A stretch of DNA of 64,000 nt from Micropruina sp. GTDB taxonomy: Bacteria > Actinomycetota > Actinomycetes > Propionibacteriales > Propionibacteriaceae. Location: NCBI GenBank assembly GCA_016711205.1, contig JADJTM010000003.1:1-64000 (forward strand). The letters run 5' to 3'. How positions within the stretch are numbered: the first letter of the stretch is position 1; the number at the start of each line of letters is the position of its first letter. Shown piece after piece: positions 26,931 through 36,776 of the stretch. The notes under the pieces were generated by a model. The model was not told the origin of the DNA and did not search any database. It worked only from the letters and a program-made list of their open reading frames with translations. Made by a program: the position numbers and the translations under genes.

Positions 26931-29900
26931 TCAGTGGGGGTCAGATGCGGATGCCGTGGTGGTGGCCGTGGTCGGGTCCGTGGCTGGTTGGGGGGGGGGG
27001 AGGGGGCGGCGGGTGTTGGCGATCTGGAGGGCTTCTTGTCGGTGCATTTCGTCTTCTTTCCTGATCTCGGTGGTGATGCGGTAGCGGAGGGCGTCGGCGG
27101 TGTGTTCGCCGGGCAGCGGGCCGAGTTTGGCCGCGGCGGCGAGGTGTCGGGCGATGTCGGGTCGGCTGCCGGGCGAGCTGTGGCGAGGTGTGCGGCGAGG
27201 GTGGGCAGGGTGGGGTCGCTGGTGGTGGCGGGTGCGGCGGTGGTGATCTTGGTAAGCCAGTCGTGGATGTCGGCTTGGCTGGTTTGGAGGGCGTGGTCGA
27301 GGTGTCGTTGGGTGTCGCGTTCGGCCGGTGAGTGTTCCGGCGTGCCGGTGGGTCGCAGGTCGGTGTCGGGGGTTTGGTGGGCGGCGCGCCATTGCTGGAT
27401 GTCGGCGATGAGCTCGGGGTCGAGACCGGGGAGGTCTTCGGCCCACCGTGGGTGGTCGTCGGCTGCGTGTTGGCGGGTTTCGTCGGCGAGTTGTCGGGTG
27501 AGCTTGTAGCGGCCGGAGAGGTATTCCTTCCAGGTGGGGTCGTCGAGGAGTTGGGTGGGGATGCCGGGGAGCCAGGGGAGGGGCCCGCGGGTGCGGTCGT
27601 TGGCCTGGGTGAGGTTGAGCCGGTAGTCGACGACGGCGGCCCGGTCGCGGGTCTGGTCGAGCGGCCCGAGCGCGACGGCCTGGCGGAGGATCTCGGTGGG
27701 GTTGTGGCCGTTGGCGGCGATGAGCATGAGGTGGCTGCGCAGGGTGGGCCAGGCGTCGGCCCCCTCGAGGCCGTGCATGGCGCCGGCGATGTCTATGGCG
27801 TCCTTGACCTTGCTCGGGAGGTGGTGTTCGGCGGCGTAGGTGATGGCGTCGAGGTAGCAGCTGGCGGCCTGGCCGAGTAGCAGGTGGGGCTGGTCGGCTT
27901 CGCGGAGCAGGGTGGTGGCGGAGGCGGGAGCGTCGTCGTGTCCGATCACGGTCTCGAGGAGTTGGACGGCACCGGCGGGCTGGAGCAGGCCCGGGTCAAC
28001 CGGCGCGACGTGGGTGTCGGTGTTGTCGACCTGGATCCAGGCGTGGTTGGCGTGCCGGCCGCGGGTGAGCATGGTGTAGGCCTGCTGCCTGCTCTCTTCG
28101 CCGGTGAGCAGGCCGTGGCAGGTGTCGGCGGTGACGCCTTGGGCGGCGTGGATGGTGGTGGCGTAGCCGAGTTCGACGAACTCGGTGACGTAGTCGGCGG
28201 GCAGGGTGAGCCGGTTGTGGTTGCGCACGTGCCGGACGTCGACGGTGCCGTCGCGGTGAACGGCGGTGATCTGCCAGCGGTCGCCGTTGCGGACCCAGGC
28301 GGTGTCGCTGCTGGCGAGGTCGCGGTTGTTGCGCCGGGTGATCACGGTGTCCCCGGTCGAGGCCTGGTTGCCGTCACCGAGGTTGACGTGGCGTCCGGGT
28401 CGGTGCCCGTCGAGGCGGGCGGTGCGGGCGGCCTCGTTGAGGGCGGCGACCTGTTCGCGGGTGGGCGCGAGCATGAGCGCGTCAAGCCCGTCGGCGTGGT
28501 CGGCCTGCCAGGCGGCGAGCAGCAGACGGGTGGCGGTGTCGGGGCTGACGACGTGGACGCGCTGGTGGTCGAGGTAGTAGCCGACGGCGCGGGTGTCGCC
28601 GGAGCGCAGCGCGAGGCTGGCGTCGGCTTCGGCGGGGTCGGTGAACCGGACGACGTGGTCCAGGTGGAGGGCGCCGTGTTGGGTGGCGATGTCGCGCAGC
28701 ACGCCGCCGGCACCGATCGCGCCGAGTTGCTGGTCGTCGCCGACCAGCCGGACCGAGGCGCCCTGGTCGAGGCACCAGGTGACGAGGTGGTCGAGGGTGA
28801 GGGTGTCGGCCATGCCGGCCTCATCGATGATCACCAGCGTGTCGGGCCCGACGCGTCGGGCGAGGTCCTCGCCATGGCTGATGGCCCAGACCAGTTTGGC
28901 GAGGTTGTCGGCGACCGCGCTGTCGCCGAGTTGGCTGCGGAGTTGTTCGGCCGCCGACGCTGAGGGGGCTAGTCCGATCACGGTGCCGCCGCTGGTGGTC
29001 CACGCGGTGGCCAGGGCCCGCATGGCGGTGGTCTTCCCGGTCCCGGCAGGCGCGATCGCGAGCTGGAGCCGTCGGCCGGAGGTGGCCATGTCGCGGACCA
29101 TGGCCTGTTGGGCGTTGTTGAGCGGTTCGCGGTTGGCCATGGTCTTGAGGAGGGCGAGGGTGACCGAGTTATGGTCGGCAGTGCGGCCGCCGGTCCGTCC
29201 GGCGGTGTCGACCAGGCGTCGTTCGGCGTACAGGATGCGCCGGGAGGTGTAGCGGGACGCGGCAGGCTGCTCATAGACCGACGCCCCGTCGGGCCGCTGC
29301 AGCGGTGCCGGTTCGACCGGCTGGGCGCGGGTGGTGCGGATCGGGATCGACGCGCTCGCCAGCGCCCGTTCGGTGATCGCTTCGGCGACCCGGGTGATCT
29401 GGCCGAGGGGGATCGCGGCGGCCCGGACCTGGCGGAGGGCTTCGGCGCGCACGTTCCAGGGTGTCCAGGAGGATCGTTCGGCCTCCACGGTGTTGATCAC
29501 CTGCTGCGCGGTGCCCGCGATCCACACCTCGTCGACCACCTGCGGTGCGGGACGTCGGTGGGCGGTGATGCCATGGAGCATGCGCTCCAGCCCGGCTCGG
29601 CTGAGGAGCTGGACGGCCTCGGTGTGCCAGGCGTGGCGTTGGTCGGCTTCGCTGCGGGGTCCGTGTTTGGCGGGTCGGGTGTCGAGGGTGGCCTGCTGGG
29701 CGAGTTCGAGCCGTTCGGCTTGGGTGGGGGGACGTTCGTGGTCGTGTTCGAAGGCCTCGACCAGGTCGGCGGTCCAGGCCTGGATATGGCGCCGCCTGGT
29801 CGACCAGCGGGCGAGCAGGGCCGCATCCAGGCCGGCGATCTCATAGATGGGGCGTTTCCCGTCCCTGCCGATCGGTTCCATTGCCAGGCCGAGGTCGCGC

Positions 29901-30757
29901 AGGCGTGCGGTGAGGCTGGTGGTGTACACCTCCGACAGGTACACCTTCGCCGCGTAGAGGGGTTTGGCGTCCAAAGCGCGCCAGTCGCCGGTGAGGGTCT
30001 GGACCTTGGCCGAGATCGCGGCGTGGGTGTGCAGGTCGGGGTCGCCGGCCCGGGAGTCGCGGTGGTCGAACCGGGCCGCGGCGATCCCGCGGACCGGCAC
30101 GTGCCGGGCACCCTCATGACCCGACCGGGTAGACGCAACCCGGGCCTGGACCTGGATCAGGGCGTCGTCGACCGCCGCGGTGTGCGCGGCGCGGATCGCG
30201 GCGGCCAGCTCCGGCCCGGCCAGCGCCCACAGTGCCGAGACCGACTTGGGTGGGGAGAAGGTCAGGTCGAACCCGGCGACCGCCACCCGCGGATGGGAGG
30301 ACGCTTTGGCGATGTAGCTGTGCAGCTCGCGGCGTCCGGCCGGCGGGCGTCCGTGATCGCGGGTGTGCCACTCGATGGCGAGGTCGGTGCGCAGCCGTTG
30401 CCGGACCCGTTTGGTGACCCGGGCACCGTCGTGCTCGTCCCGCCAGGCCTGCTTGCGGGCGTCGAGTTCGACCTCGAACGGGGTGGGGTGGTCGGCGAAC
30501 ACCGAGTAGGCCCGGCCCAGCTTCTCCCCGGTGACCGGGTCAAGGCCGGCGCCGAACAGCAGCTTCATCTGTTCCTCGGTCACCGGGTCGCCCTCGGCCA
30601 GGTTCATGCCGGCCAGGCCGGCGCCCCACCACCGGCCGGGGCTCTCGCCTTTGGCGGTGTAGTAGTCGGCCAGGCTGGTCACATCACCCGGCGCGACCTG
30701 CCGGGTCAGGTACTCATAGCCCGACCCGGCCAGCAACTTCTTCAACCCGATCGCCAT
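26931..30757 (-). pseudogene. MobF-family (TrwC/TraI-like) relaxase-helicase, frameshifted near 3' end
   Basis: About 1275 aa. The N-terminal relaxase domain shows the tyrosine region LAGSGYEYLTRQVAPGD, FDLTFSPPKSVSALWAL, and the three-histidine metal motif FDHRDSRAGDPDLHTH near residues 228-243. The helicase part has Walker A APAGTGKTTAM near residue 570, Walker B TLVIIDEAGM, and the late motif YATTIHAAQGVTADTCHGLL. It would nick oriT, stay bound to the 5' end and unwind the strand for transfer. At about 27165 one C is missing; the true end continues in the next frame (ARHLAAAAKLGPLPGEHTAD) to 26931. All catalytic parts precede the shift, so function may be kept. No T4SS genes are nearby. 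Confidence 0.88.
26990..27000 (+). repeat. Run of 11 G in the 3' end of the relaxase gene
   Basis: An uninterrupted G11 tract, the longest homopolymer in the window. It encodes the poly-proline near the relaxase C-terminus. Such tracts slip easily in replication and in sequencing. Confidence 0.9.
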
Positions 30758-31067
30758 CCGCGGACCCTTCCTCATCGACCCCTGTCCGGGGGCGTGGTCA
30801 CCCCGGTTGGGGGATCAGGTCAGGACAGCACGGGCATGTCACCACTGATGTAGCCATATCGACGTTCCCCCACCCCCACCCGCCGATCCGGCCGGAGTGA
30901 AACCCCTTGTCAGATCGACCTCCCCCCAACGTCCCCCCGAAAGTTGTTCAGAGGTGTTGACGACCGCCGGATTCTTCGCAGACCGCAGACAACCAAGACC
31001 GCAGAGTGACGTCTCCGCTGGCGTCGAGTGATGTTCCAATCAGCCGCAAACCGCAGTACAGTCGAAC
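30758..31067. promoter_or_regulatory. Divergent intergenic region, relaxase / DUF4143 gene
   Basis: 310 bp separate two divergent starts. A TACAGT hexamer 5 nt before the ATG at 31068 would give a leaderless transcript for the DUF4143 gene. The region is also the natural place for an oriT next to a MobF relaxase, but I found no clear inverted repeat or nic-like site by eye. Confidence 0.35.
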
Positions 31068-32312
31068 ATGGAGTTCCTGCCCAGGGTGATTGATGGCCGG
31101 CTGTCCCGCTGGCTGCGCGGACATCCCGCGGTCCGGCTCGAAGGGCCGCGCGACTGCGGGAAGACCACCACCGCCCTCCAGCACGCTGGCAGCGCCGTCC
31201 ACCTCGACGCCCACCCGGGCATGCCCGAACTCGCCCAACTCGACCCCGACCGCATCCTCACCGGCACCGCACCCCACCTCGTCGACGAATGGCGCCTCGC
31301 CCCCAGCCTGTGGCCACAGATCACCAGCCGGCTCGGCGACCAGCCGCTACCCGGCCGCTACCTGCTCGCCAGCTCAGCCACCCCGCTCGAGTACCGCCAC
31401 CGCACCCGGGAGGCCGCCCAACTGCCCGTGCTGCGGATGCGGACCATGACGCTGAGCGAACGGCTCGGCGTCGAGCCACAGGTGTCGCTGGCCGGCCTCG
31501 CCTACGGCGACCGGGTCACCGGCATCCGCAGCCGACTCAGCTACACCCAGCTCGCCGAACACGCCGTCCGCGGCGGCTGGCCCCAGCTCCTCGACGCCGA
31601 CACCGACGCTGCGATCAGCTACAACGTCAGCTATCTGCACTCCCTTGCCCACACCGACCTGAAGACGCTCGTGATGACCCGGCACCAGCCCGACCGGATC
31701 ACCGACCTGCTCACCAGCCTCGCCCGCCACACCGCCGCCGACGTCAGCCTCGCCGGCCTCGGCCACGACACGCCCGCTGGGCTCGGCCGCGACACCGTCC
31801 GTTCCTACCTCGACGCGCTCGACCGGCTCCATGCCTGGGAACCGCAACCCGCCTGGCAGCCACCGCTGCGCACCCGAGCGCGACTTCGGCACCGGCCCCG
31901 CGCCCACCTCGCCGACCCCGCGCTGGCCTGCGCCGCGCTCGGCTACGACGCCGACCGGCTCGCCGATGATCCCGGCCAGTTCGCCGCGATCTTCACCGCC
32001 ATGGTCATCCACGACCTCCGCGTTTATCTCGAAGGCACCGGCGCCCAGCTGTACCACTACAGGGACGAGACCGGGCTCGCGATCGACGCCATCATCGAGT
32101 ACCCCGACGGCCGCTGGGCCGCCCTCCAGACCAGCCTCGGCGCGCACCACGCCGTCGACGCCGAAATCGCGCTCGAAACCCTCCGCGACGACCGGCTCGA
32201 CCTCGAGCAGGTCGGCCAGCCGAGATACCTCGCCGTCATCACCGGTGGCACCCGCGCCACCACCACCCGCAACCGCACCCACACCATCCCCCTCGCCACC
32301 CTCACCGCCTGA
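31068..32312 (+). CDS. AAA_14/DUF4143 ATP-binding protein
   Basis: A 414-aa protein of the AAA_14-DUF4143 architecture. The P-loop is LEGPRDCGKTTTALQ (Cys where Gly/Val is common), followed by LVDEWRLAPSLWPQI, which carries the Walker B DEW. The C-terminal DUF4143 domain contains a nuclease-like YHYRDETGLAIDAIIEYPDG and WAALQTSLG region, as in many members. These genes are common in mobile and defence contexts, but their role is not established. Confidence 0.88.
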   Translation: MEFLPRVIDGRLSRWLRGHPAVRLEGPRDCGKTTTALQHAGSAVHLDAHPGMPELAQLDPDRILTGTAPHLVDEWRLAPSLWPQITSRLGDQPLPGRYLLASSATPLEYRHRTREAAQLPVLRMRTMTLSERLGVEPQVSLAGLAYGDRVTGIRSRLSYTQLAEHAVRGGWPQLLDADTDAAISYNVSYLHSLAHTDLKTLVMTRHQPDRITDLLTSLARHTAADVSLAGLGHDTPAGLGRDTVRSYLDALDRLHAWEPQPAWQPPLRTRARLRHRPRAHLADPALACAALGYDADRLADDPGQFAAIFTAMVIHDLRVYLEGTGAQLYHYRDETGLAIDAIIEYPDGRWAALQTSLGAHHAVDAEIALETLRDDRLDLEQVGQPRYLAVITGGTRATTTRNRTHTIPLATLTA

Positions 32313-32667
32313 CCGCCGAACCGTCGCCCCCGAAGGCTCCGTCCCCGGAGTCTCCAGGCCACCATCTCCGAGCCCCAGGAACCCCCTCCCTCCCAGTTAC
32401 ACCCGGTGCAAATCGGCAGAGGGGTGCGGGGGGCAGCCGTTGCCGCGCGAGCTGCTGATCGCAGTCAGCGGGCAATCGGTCTCGCCGCCCGCAATCGGCG
32501 TCAAGCCAGAAGGGCACGTGCGATCTAGCCGGGACCGGCCTCACACGAGTGAGCGGCTCCGACCGCGGCAATTGAGGGCGGTCGTGCTCGGGAGGCCGAA
32601 GCCGAAGGCTAGATACACCGCCGCAGCGGCCCGTTCCGCCCTGTCCGGGTTCAAGTCGTTCACGTGA
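32313..32667. other. Intergenic stretch between two convergent genes
   Basis: No coding region or strong terminator hairpin was recognised. It separates the DUF4143 gene from the end of the minus-strand defence-like operon. Confidence 0.45.
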
Positions 32668-33996
32668 TCATGAGCCCGGTGCCCCGGTCTCCACCCCGAT
32701 GACGATGCTGCGGCCAGCGTCGAGAGCGTTTTGGACGACGGATACAAGGTCATCGGTTGCCGTTCCGCGTGTCCCGATAAGCCCCGTGCTGACCAGCGCA
32801 GCGAAGGATGTGTTGCCCAGAGATCTCGCCTTGAGTGGTCCTCCTACGATGCGGGCGGCGCCTCTTTCGCCGTGCATGGACGCCATGAGCGATTGGACAT
32901 AGTCGGTGGGCACGTAGCTGCCCGGCATCAGCTTGAGATCGTTTACGTCGAATGCCGAATTTCGGCGGCAGAACTTGAAGTAGGTAACGGGTGCGCCCAG
33001 CCGGTAGTTCAGGTGGTTCGACGAGTCGAATGCGGCCTGCTGATGGATCGACTCCACTGCGACAAGCCGCTGGCGCTCGAGCTCGAATTGTTGGTCGGGG
33101 TAGTAGACCCACTCGGCGGCGCGGTGCTCCATCATCTTGTACTGGACGAGCACGAACGATTCGTTCGAGTGGTTGTAGTAGATGAGATCGGCGCCAGTTG
33201 CCTTTTCGATCGGGCCTTTGTTTGCGTTCGCGACAGTCAGCGCCCGCTGCCCGCTGCGAAAGGTCATCGCCGCTGCGTGCTGTGTCTCGAGGCCAACCCA
33301 GTCCAGGAAGTTCCGGGCGTCCTTATCGATCACTTGGTCTTCAAGCTGATGAGCATCCGCAAGCCGGGCGAGAAAGGGGGCCGAGGAGGTCTCCCGCGAC
33401 ATGTATCGCAGGCCCCCTCGAAGATTTGTGCTGCCGCCGAAAATCTCCGTGGCGACCATCACAGCGTCGCGTTCCTGGAGAAGGATGCGCACTTCTGCAG
33501 CGCTTGGGGGCGTGAAGGGACGAACGGAATCAGACAAGAACCTCAGCCTCGCGCGGGTGGGCTCCGCGATTCGAAGAAGTCCGTCCCAAACCAGCTGCGA
33601 GGTTTTCGGCGAAAGGAGTCGACCGTCGAGCCCCTCCTCGAAGACGCGCTTCTGGTCTGTCGTGAGATCGATCTCTGCTCGTAATTCATCGATATCGAGC
33701 AAGAAGTCGAACATGATCAGCGGATCGAATGCATACCGTGTCTGCACGGTAGTGGCGCGACCCGCGGGTCGCATGACGCCGGCACCCACGATGTAAACCC
33801 CAGGCGACGGGGCGGCGCCCCAGTCGGAGTACTTCATCGCATCCGAGTCAGCGAGCACGATGCATAGCCGCACGCTGCCGGCACCAGGAACTTCATCCCG
33901 ACGCAGGGCGACGGTCATGCGTTCCGACGACTGAGCGCGCCGGTGGAAGGCATCCAGCTCGGCGCCGTCCGCGACGCGATAGAGGACGACGTTCAT
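32668..33996 (-). CDS. Putative nuclease of the defence-like operon (unknown family)
   Basis: A 442-aa protein, last gene of the minus-strand operon, starting 6 bp after the HEPN-like gene. I do not recognise the family. In the middle (residues about 265-290) GADLIYYNH is followed by FVLVQYKM, a D-x(n)-QxK arrangement like the core of PD-(D/E)xK nucleases of the QxK type, with hydrophobic strands on either side. The N-terminal 200 residues have no recognised motif. There is no signal peptide or membrane segment. A nuclease role is an inference from this motif and from the operon context. Confidence 0.6.
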   Translation of the reverse strand: MNVVLYRVADGAELDAFHRRAQSSERMTVALRRDEVPGAGSVRLCIVLADSDAMKYSDWGAAPSPGVYIVGAGVMRPAGRATTVQTRYAFDPLIMFDFLLDIDELRAEIDLTTDQKRVFEEGLDGRLLSPKTSQLVWDGLLRIAEPTRARLRFLSDSVRPFTPPSAAEVRILLQERDAVMVATEIFGGSTNLRGGLRYMSRETSSAPFLARLADAHQLEDQVIDKDARNFLDWVGLETQHAAAMTFRSGQRALTVANANKGPIEKATGADLIYYNHSNESFVLVQYKMMEHRAAEWVYYPDQQFELERQRLVAVESIHQQAAFDSSNHLNYRLGAPVTYFKFCRRNSAFDVNDLKLMPGSYVPTDYVQSLMASMHGERGAARIVGGPLKARSLGNTSFAALVSTGLIGTRGTATDDLVSVVQNALDAGRSIVIGVETGAPGS

Positions 33997-34002
33997 GGCA
34001 CC

Positions 34003-34509
34003 TCAGAGCTCAGGAAAGATCTCAGCCAGGAGGTCGTGGGAGCGGCGAACGGAGGAAACGGTGACGACGACCGGAAAGGCCGGGGCAGTCATCGGGTGCG
34101 CAGCCATGTTCCTCAACTCTCGGGCAAACGTCAGCGCCTCCACCGCATCGGGCTCAGGGTCAGTCTCTCGTTCGAAGCGTGCAACCAGTTGGCTGAATGT
34201 GGTGTTCTTGCCCGCGGTGAAACGGTAACGAAGAGCGGCCTCGACAGCCTGCAGGCTCTTCTCCATCGCGAGGGCCGCGAACTCGTAGTGGATAACGCTC
34301 GTTCCGAGCAGGTCGACGGACAGTTGAAGGAGCGCGGCTACATCGGCGGGGGTGCTCGTCGTGCGAGGGAAGGTTTGGGCGTGTACTGACACCGTCTCAG
34401 GGGTCATGAAGATCGGGCCTGACTCATCGCCGCTCGCGACGATTGACGAATGCGTGGATCGTTGGTCGAGCGCGAAGGTCAAGGCTGTCGGGTGGGGGCC
34501 GAATGTCAT
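34003..34509 (-). CDS. HEPN-like small protein of the defence-like operon
   Basis: A 168-aa helical protein. Near the C-terminus RELRNMAAHPM contains R-x4-H, the catalytic signature of HEPN ribonucleases, within predicted helices (SLQAVEAALRYRF, VEALTFARELRN). Overall similarity to a named HEPN group was not recognised. The ATG overlaps the stop of the upstream small Cys protein by 4 nt (ATGA). HEPN proteins are frequent RNA-cleaving effectors of anti-phage systems. Confidence 0.6.
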   Translation of the reverse strand: MTFGPHPTALTFALDQRSTHSSIVASGDESGPIFMTPETVSVHAQTFPRTTSTPADVAALLQLSVDLLGTSVIHYEFAALAMEKSLQAVEAALRYRFTAGKNTTFSQLVARFERETDPEPDAVEALTFARELRNMAAHPMTAPAFPVVVTVSSVRRSHDLLAEIFPEL

Positions 34510-34733
34510 GGGGTGGCCTGCAGGTCGGTCTCAAGCGCGGCGAGGTCTTTCCGGGCGGTAGCGATGAACTTGAGCCCGCAGTCGAGGCAGTAGTGAAAGC
34601 TGTCGCGTTCGATCTTGATCACCAAGATCCGGTCGCCCTTGAGGAGGACGTGGCGCTTGTTTCCTTTGCAGTAGTGCTTCTTGCCCGCGACACCCGCAGT
34701 GAGCGACTTGAGCAGCGATCGTTGGCTACCCAT
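34506..34733 (-). CDS. Small cysteine-containing protein (75 aa), possible zinc ribbon
   Basis: It starts 8 nt inside the helicase gene end and overlaps the HEPN-like gene by 4 nt, so it is translationally coupled to both. Cysteines and histidines lie as KKHYCKG and, after about 27 residues, FHYCLDCG, which could hold one zinc ion. It is lysine-rich. The tight overlaps support it as a real gene despite its length. Function unknown. Confidence 0.65.
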   Translation of the reverse strand: MGSQRSLLKSLTAGVAGKKHYCKGNKRHVLLKGDRILVIKIERDSFHYCLDCGLKFIATARKDLAALETDLQATP

Positions 34734-36513
34734 GACGCAGCTCCTCTTCCACGCTGTCGACGATCTTCGGCAGTTCGTTGATGAGATGGTCCAGGTCTGC
34801 GGCGGAGTACTCGCTGCGGGTGGTAGCGCCGCTGGGGACCGTCTTCCTGATCCGGAGGTCGATCGCGGACTTCACGACCTTGAAGTTCTCACGGGTCTTA
34901 TCGAAGTCGCGGCCGGCGTGCTTGAGGCTGTGCTTGGCGAGGAGCTTGCCGACGGCGGTCTTCACGAGTTCGTCGAGAAGCGCCCGCTTCGCCTTACGGG
35001 ACGCCTGCTTGGTGGGGGTGATCCGCTGCAACCGGTCGAACTGCTCACCAGTGCTGATACCGGCATCCTTCAGGACTGCGAGTGCCGCTGCGATTTTGGG
35101 ATCGGCGGTGAGCAGGGTGAGGTTCTCCAGCAGGACATCGTCTTGAGCGGTGATCACCGGAAGGCTGCCGCCTCCATCGCCGTTGCCTCCGGGGCCGGGT
35201 TCGCGGGTCGGGGTAGGTTCGACGAGATCCTCGTCGATCAGGTTGGCGAAGAATTCCTGGTCGGCTTCGGCGAACTGCTGGAAGTCTGTCCAAACCCCGG
35301 TGATGTTGCCTCCGACGTGAAAGACCACGACTCCGTCGTTGACAGGATCGAACGGGTCGACGCCGGGGATCGTGCGCATGACGCGGCCCACGAACTGCAT
35401 GAACGGGCCGAGGTTGCTAAAGATGCTGAACACCGCGGCGACGCTGAGGTATGGGTGATCGAAGCCTTCGCCAAGCTTCCGCACCTGCACAATGACGTCG
35501 AGCTCGTGGTTGTCGAGCTTCTCGTGGATGCGCTCGTTCGCCTTCTCCGCGAGCTGGCTATGGACGAAGTCGGCACGCATCCCCAGTTCGCGGTACTTCG
35601 CGACGACCTGCTTGCAGTGCTCCATGTTGAGAGCGGAGGCGATGATCTTCAGGCGGGGCTGTCCGGTGGCCTCTCGCATCTCCTGGAGCTTGCGGATGGA
35701 TGCTTCGGCGATCGTGGTGAGGGAGGCCTCGGAGCTGACGATGCTGCGTCGGAAGCCGGCATCCTCCTCGCCGAGACGGCGCACCTCATCCAGAGAGACC
35801 TCGACCTCCGCGTCTCCCTCGTGGCGAACGTAGTGCAGCGTCGTCGGGTTCAGCCGGTATCCGTTGATGCGCTTGACGTACCCCTTCTCGACGGCCTTGG
35901 AGATCGGGTAGCTGTAGATGACCTCGCCGGTCATCACTTTTCCGTCTGCTCGAGCCGGGGTCGCGCTCACGTTCAGGATTCGCGCATCGGGGAACTTGCG
36001 TCGCAGCACGTCCCAGCTCTCGGCGACGTTGTGGTGGCCCTCGTCGAAGAGGATCAGGTCGAAGAAGTCGCTGGGGAGCTTCGCGAGCCACTTGTTGTTC
36101 TCGCGCTGCAGCTGCTGGATGTTCGTGACGACGATGTCGGCTTCCTCGAGGTCGCCGACGTTGCTCGAGGCCCCGCGGATCTCCGCGGGCTCAGGGAACG
36201 GCTCGCGGTCGAGGACCTTCCGCTTCGTGTAGAAGTACTTCGGATTGCTGGGGGTGAGGTCGCCCAGCAGTTGGTCGGCGATCTTCAGGTTCGGCGCGAC
36301 GAGCAGGGTGCGCCTCGACTTCGCGGCGAAGGGCGCGAGGGCGAGGAGTCCGGACTTGCCGCACCCGACTGGCAGGACGACCGACACCTCGCGGGCGTCA
36401 GCAGCTTGAAAGTCGTGGTTCTCGATCGCCTCATAGGCGAGGATCTGCGGTTCCCGCAACTCGGAATTGCCGGCAACCGTGGGTTGCGCAACGACGTACT
36501 GGTCGGTCTTCAC
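34726..36513 (-). CDS. SF2 DEAD-like helicase (DEGH box) of the defence-like operon
   Basis: A 595-aa superfamily 2 helicase. Motif I is VVLPVGCGKSG (residues 46-55), motif II is LILFDEGHHN with DEGH at 157-160, motif III is SATPAR (183-188), and the second RecA domain includes DVIVQVRKLGEGFDHP and QFVGRVMRTIPG (motif VI). This resembles the Res/UvrB-like (type III restriction ResIII) helicases. The last about 170 residues form a charged C-terminal region without a recognised nuclease. It likely couples ATP use to DNA or RNA translocation for the operon. The gene lies about 100 bp after the 41-aa peptide gene. Confidence 0.88.
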   Translation of the reverse strand: MKTDQYVVAQPTVAGNSELREPQILAYEAIENHDFQAADAREVSVVLPVGCGKSGLLALAPFAAKSRRTLLVAPNLKIADQLLGDLTPSNPKYFYTKRKVLDREPFPEPAEIRGASSNVGDLEEADIVVTNIQQLQRENNKWLAKLPSDFFDLILFDEGHHNVAESWDVLRRKFPDARILNVSATPARADGKVMTGEVIYSYPISKAVEKGYVKRINGYRLNPTTLHYVRHEGDAEVEVSLDEVRRLGEEDAGFRRSIVSSEASLTTIAEASIRKLQEMREATGQPRLKIIASALNMEHCKQVVAKYRELGMRADFVHSQLAEKANERIHEKLDNHELDVIVQVRKLGEGFDHPYLSVAAVFSIFSNLGPFMQFVGRVMRTIPGVDPFDPVNDGVVVFHVGGNITGVWTDFQQFAEADQEFFANLIDEDLVEPTPTREPGPGGNGDGGGSLPVITAQDDVLLENLTLLTADPKIAAALAVLKDAGISTGEQFDRLQRITPTKQASRKAKRALLDELVKTAVGKLLAKHSLKHAGRDFDKTRENFKVVKSAIDLRIRKTVPSGATTRSEYSAADLDHLINELPKIVDSVEEELRHG

Positions 36514-36612
36514 TTACTGCTCCGAACATGATGGTGATGGGTTGGTGTTTATGCTGGGAGCGGGACCGCCCGCCAAGGCGGCCCCGCTTGGTTCACGCGA
36601 AGCCTCAGCCGC

Positions 36613-36738
36613 TCAGCTCTTCTTCTTGTGGACCACCGTCGTTCTCGGGTTGCGCTTCGCATAGCTGAGCTTCACGAAGCGTCCCGAGACGGCGCTGCGC
36701 GCGTGGCCGCGTGACGCGGCCGCTCTTCCCTTGGGCAT
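36613..36738 (-). CDS. Small basic protein, 41 aa
   Basis: A very basic peptide (MPKGRAAASRGHARSAVSGR and on, ending VVHKKKS) with an excellent ribosome-binding site, AAGGAGGTGA, before the ATG at 36738. Similar short Arg/Lys-rich proteins with an AVSGRFV-like core and an RNPRTTVV-like end are common in actinobacteria, usually as orphans. It lies between the kinase and the helicase on the same strand. It could be nucleic-acid binding or a kinase substrate, but nothing in the sequence proves either. Confidence 0.7.
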   Translation of the reverse strand: MPKGRAAASRGHARSAVSGRFVKLSYAKRNPRTTVVHKKKS

Positions 36739-36776
36739 GTCTGTCACCTCCTTCCTTGAGGTCGTGCGAGGGATCA

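Noticed and set aside
26576..30775. A single 1399-codon frame joining relaxase and excisionase
   Set aside because: The relaxase C-terminus continues in another frame to 26931, and the excisionase has its own ATG and ribosome-binding site, so the fusion is a result of a one-base deletion.
30758..31067. oriT beside the MobF relaxase
   Set aside because: The position fits, but no inverted repeat or nic-like site could be recognised by eye, so it was not listed.
34681..36531. 616-codon plus-strand frame opposite the helicase
   Set aside because: It is antisense to a helicase with all motifs in order; its composition is that of a GC-rich shadow frame.
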